Shown in pieces: positions 7,752-10,151 of a stretch of DNA of 10,151 nt. The notes below the pieces were generated by a model. That model was not told where the DNA came from and ran no database searches. It saw only the letters and a program-made list of their open reading frames with translations. Positions within the stretch are counted from its first letter, which is position 1. Each line of letters starts with the position of its first letter. Both the position numbers and the translations under genes were made by a program. Source of the DNA: Stephanodiscus triporus (taxonomy: Eukaryota; Bacillariophyta; Thalassiosirophyceae; Thalassiosirales; Thalassiosiraceae); the NCBI GenBank assembly GCA_036939755.1, contig JALLAZ010001117.1, positions 1 to 10,151 on the forward strand. Direction: 5' to 3'.

Positions 7752-9321
7752 ATGACCGGTCAGGTCCGATGTCATTATGACGTCCTGGGCGTGCCCCGCG
7801 ACGCGGACGCGTCCGCGATCAAGAAGGCGCACCGAAGGTCCGCGCTCATCCATCACCCGGACAAGAACGTGAACAAGACGGAGTCCGAACTGGAGGGGTC
7901 GGTCGCCGAGTTCAAGCTGGTGCAGGCGGCATACGAGTGCCTCTCGGATCCCGTGGAGAGGAGGTGGTACGACGAGCATCGGGACATGATACTGAGGGGG
8001 GGTGGGGCGCACGGCAACGGCAACGGCGCCGACGGGGGCGGCGGGGACTCCTTCGTATACGACGTGATGCCGTTCCAGTACGCCGGGTGCTACGACGGCT
8101 ACGACGACGACGACCCCGAAGGCTTTTACTCCGTGTACGAAGGGGTGTTTTCTCGGATATATCAAGGCGAGAGGGACGGCTACGTCTCCGAGGGGAATAT
8201 CGACGTCGAGATGATGCCGAACGCTCATCTGTCCGAGGTCCGCCTCGGCGACTCCACCTCCTCCTGGGAGGACGTTCTTGCATTTTACAACTCGTGGGAG
8301 GGATTTACCTCGTGTCTGTCCTTCGCGTGGGAGGATGCCTACCACTTGAACGACATTCGCGACGCCCCCGGTAGGCGAATTAGGAGATTGATGGAAGACG
8401 AGAATAAGAAAAAACGCAAGGCCGCCAAGAAGGAACGAGTGGAAGACGTGTGCGCATTGGTGAGATTCGTGAAGAAAAGAGATCCGAGGGTGAGAGTGCA
8501 AGTTGAAAGATCGCTACGGGAGCAGGCAACGAAGGAAATCGAGAGGAAGAAGGAGGCTGAGCAAAGGAAGAAGGACGTACTCGCTGCCAAGGAGGTAAGT
8601 GTTTGCACATGCGAGTCATTTTTTTTCGAATGCCGAACGTTCGCCTATTCTTTCGCGTCGTACAATATTCACGCAATAGGAATGGAGACTTGAAGCTGAG
8701 CGCACTATGGCAGAGCAAGAAGCTGCGGATCTCAATGCTGGCAGGATACGCTTGGCTGATCTATGTGATGATGACTATGACTATGGAGGCAAGCGTGGTA
8801 GGAAAAAGAAGGGCAAGAAAAAAGGCAAGCAAAATCGGAATGCAACAGATGACGATGAAGAGTCGCATGTTGTAGTCAATGACTCAAAGGTACCAGATGG
8901 AGATGTAACAATCAATGATGAGAATGACAAAACTAATCTGGATTACGATGAAAAGAAAGTTGAGAATGATGAATCACTTGTTTCAGAATGTGATTTTGGT
9001 GAGGGTTGTGCCGCTCAGCAAGAATACGTTGATGATGTACAAGTCATCATTGATGTCAACATAAAAGGCGACTTGTGCCATGGAGTAAATGATGATAATG
9101 AACTGGAAAGCCCCGACGGCAGCGGAGAAGAATCGTCGGATGAAATACCAGATTCGTGGAGCTGTGAAATTTGTCGAAAAGACTTCAAAAGCCATAAGCA
9201 GTTCGAAAATCACGAGAGAAGTAAGAAACACAAGGAGACTGTGAAGAAGTACCAAGTGAAATGGCGAAAGGAGGCGGAGAAGAACGCATTTCGAGACATG
9301 ATGGATGAGTTTGAAGAATGA
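7752..9321 (+). CDS. DNAJC21/Jjj1-type J-protein with C2H2 zinc finger, two exons
   Basis: Exon 1 is 7752-8594 and exon 2 is 8680-9321, giving 494 residues. The J-domain is at about 6-76 with HPD at 35-37, and continues into QAAYECLSDP and RWYDEHRD, a hallmark of the Jjj1/DNAJC21 branch. After a Gly-rich stretch come CYDGYDDDDPEGFYSVYEG (about 112-130) and a long Lys/Arg/Glu-rich helix ending near the splice join. Exon 2 encodes a basic run (RGRKKKGKKKGK), a long acidic region and one zinc finger, C443-x2-C446-x12-H459-x5-H465, near the C-terminus. Yeast Jjj1 stimulates Hsp70 to recycle the factor Arx1 from pre-60S ribosomal particles in the cytosol; the same role is inferred here. ATG 7752 is the only in-frame start before the J-domain. 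Base composition changes sharply between the GC-rich start and the AT-rich second exon. Length fits the family (about 530-590). Confidence 0.92.
8595..8679 (+). other. Intron of the J-protein gene (85 bases)
   Basis: The donor GAG/GTAAGT begins at 8595 and the acceptor GCAATAG ends at 8679. It is a phase-0 intron: AAG GAG joins GAA TGG AGA CTT, continuing the charged helix in frame into the region that carries the zinc finger. Read through without splicing, exon 1 would end in about 30 cysteine- and phenylalanine-rich codons atypical of the protein, so splicing is strongly favoured. Confidence 0.88.
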
Positions 9322-9729
9322 CACTATGTATCCTTTCTGATTGATTGGATATTCCGATCTACAAGCTCCCACACTTAAATTTGCAGTGTTCAGATCTTTC
9401 AGTTGCAGTCTCCTTGTCTGTATATAAAAGACATCTTAAGCCAAACCCAGACGATGAATTGTTGTGTTGGAGAAAGTTTACTTGCGTTACGGAGGCAGTA
9501 TCGAAAATAATTCTTTCTCCATCAATGTGTTGAAGGTTGCACACCCCAAGATTCATGTTTGATCTGTCGTGATTTAGGGCTGTGGGAGTTTTTCCATTGA
9601 GGTCTAAAAAGTCGACTAGATCTCAAAAAAATAATTCTTTTTGTATTGAATAATTACCCTTATCATTTTTCTTCGCCTTCTGTCTCTCAAAGCTTAACAA
9701 CAAACAATACGGCGGCAGTAAACCCTCTC
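9322..9729. other. AT-rich intergenic region
   Basis: This region lies downstream of the J-protein gene and of the minus-strand gene at the right edge, so it should carry two 3' ends. Short open frames on both strands (within 9345-9556) lack recognisable motifs. A TATATAAAAG string at 9421-9430 looks like a TATA box on the plus strand, but only a 12-codon frame follows the next ATG. A poly-A stretch lies near 9625-9632. Confidence 0.5.
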
Positions 9730-9823
9730 TCAACGTTCATCTTCCATCTCATCAACTTTGCTGCGTAGCCAATCTCCGAGGCGACTCGTATAATTGGCAG
9801 CTTTCGACAGCATGATATGCATG
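9730..9823 (-). other. Candidate terminal exon, minus strand
   Basis: A TCTTAG acceptor ends at 9824 on the minus strand. The following 94 bases hold an open frame of 30 codons from ATG 9822 to a TGA at 9732-9730, with a charged, helix-like composition (includes SRLGDWLRSKVDEMEDER). A weak donor, AAGAA/GTACTG at 9890, would join the cysteine-rich gene to this exon in frame through a 67-base intron and bypass its stop. It may equally be a chance frame. Confidence 0.25.
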
Positions 9824-9883
9824 CTAAGAGTGGTAAGACGGCTCAAATAATCCACTATCGTACACTCGATAACAAAACACTAA

Positions 9884-10151
9884 TCAGTACTTCTTGCATT
9901 TCCCGCAGAATGCCCTGTACTTAACCACTTTCGTATCACTGTCCTTGTGCGTGTATTTGCCTTGTTTGCCGGCTGCTTGACCGCATTTGATGCACTTTCC
10001 GAAGCATGTGGTACGGTTGCAACTTGTCTTGCAGAAAACATGCTGAAATGTACCACTCCCATCCTTCTTTGGCAGCGTTACAACCTGTGCAAATTTGCCT
10101 ACACAAGATTGGCCACATCGTTTGCATGGTGCTTTTTTGGCATCGTTCTGA
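9884..10151 (-). CDS. Cysteine-rich zinc-ribbon-like protein, C-terminal part
   Basis: The frame enters from the right edge and ends at TGA 9886-9884, giving 88 visible residues; the N-terminus is outside the window. Ten cysteines occur at visible positions 9, 12, 16, 40, 44, 49, 53, 56, 82 and 85. They form two similar modules: CKRCGQS with a later FCKTSC (9-44), and CIKCGQA with a later FCGKC (53-85). Each has CxxCGQ, a GK-rich turn, a KD pair and a closing FC-x2/3-C, which suggests a duplicated zinc ribbon. Zinc binding is inferred from spacing alone. I do not recognise the family, and no catalytic motif is visible. The tail CKCKKY-like end (KCKKY) may be altered if the candidate exon at 9730-9823 is used. 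Confidence 0.6.
   Translation of the reverse strand, partial: QNDAKKAPCKRCGQSCVGKFAQVVTLPKKDGSGTFQHVFCKTSCNRTTCFGKCIKCGQAAGKQGKYTHKDSDTKVVKYRAFCGKCKKY

Noticed and set aside
7629..8501. 290-codon minus-strand frame opposite the J-protein exon
   Set aside because: It is antisense to a clearly recognised J-domain gene; its length follows from the high GC content, which depletes stop codons.
9421..9430. TATATAAAAG string resembling a TATA box on the plus strand
   Set aside because: No gene follows on that strand: the next ATG opens only about 12 codons. It lies in the AT-rich 3' region of the J-protein gene.
9345..9556. Small open frames on both strands downstream of the J-protein gene
   Set aside because: About 62-65 codons each, mutually overlapping, with no recognisable features and AT-rich noncoding character.

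Overview
The window looks like nuclear DNA of a photosynthetic stramenopile, most likely a diatom. The evidence is: spliceosomal introns of 85 and 98 bases with GT..AG ends; a preprotein with a diatom-style plastid signal (signal peptide ending next to a Phe, then a transit peptide) followed by a twin-arginine thylakoid signal; a bZIP whose basic region resembles those of diatoms; and compact spacing of unrelated housekeeping genes on both strands. The species cannot be named from the sequence alone.

Layout, left to right. 1-52 is a perfect 52-bp palindrome at the very edge of the window. 53-641 is noncoding and holds a diverged direct repeat. 642-1702 (minus) is a two-exon bZIP transcription factor gene; its intron splits the basic region. 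1703-2489 is the divergent promoter and 5' region shared with the next gene, with a CACGTG box, a G-quadruplex-type C-run cluster and a possible upstream coding exon. 2490-5066 (plus) encodes one long polypeptide carrying both urease accessory domains, UreD and UreF. 5483-6460 (plus) is the catalytic subunit of protein phosphatase 2A. 6613-7446 (minus) is a thylakoid-lumen cyclophilin that converges on the phosphatase gene. 7752-9321 (plus) is a two-exon DNAJC21/Jjj1-type J-protein with a C-terminal C2H2 zinc finger, transcribed divergently from the cyclophilin. 9322-9729 is AT-rich and noncoding. 9884-10151 (minus) is the 3' part of an unidentified cysteine-rich, zinc-ribbon-like gene that runs off the right edge; 9730-9823 may be another exon of it.

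The genes do not form a pathway: they serve transcription, urease maturation, signalling, plastid protein folding and ribosome biogenesis. No operon, CRISPR array, rRNA, tRNA or transposon gene was seen. Points of most interest are the UreD-UreF fusion, a GC- and CpG-rich block (about 5480-8400) whose right boundary falls inside the J-protein gene, the duplicated cysteine module at the right edge, and the edge palindrome, which may be an assembly artefact.
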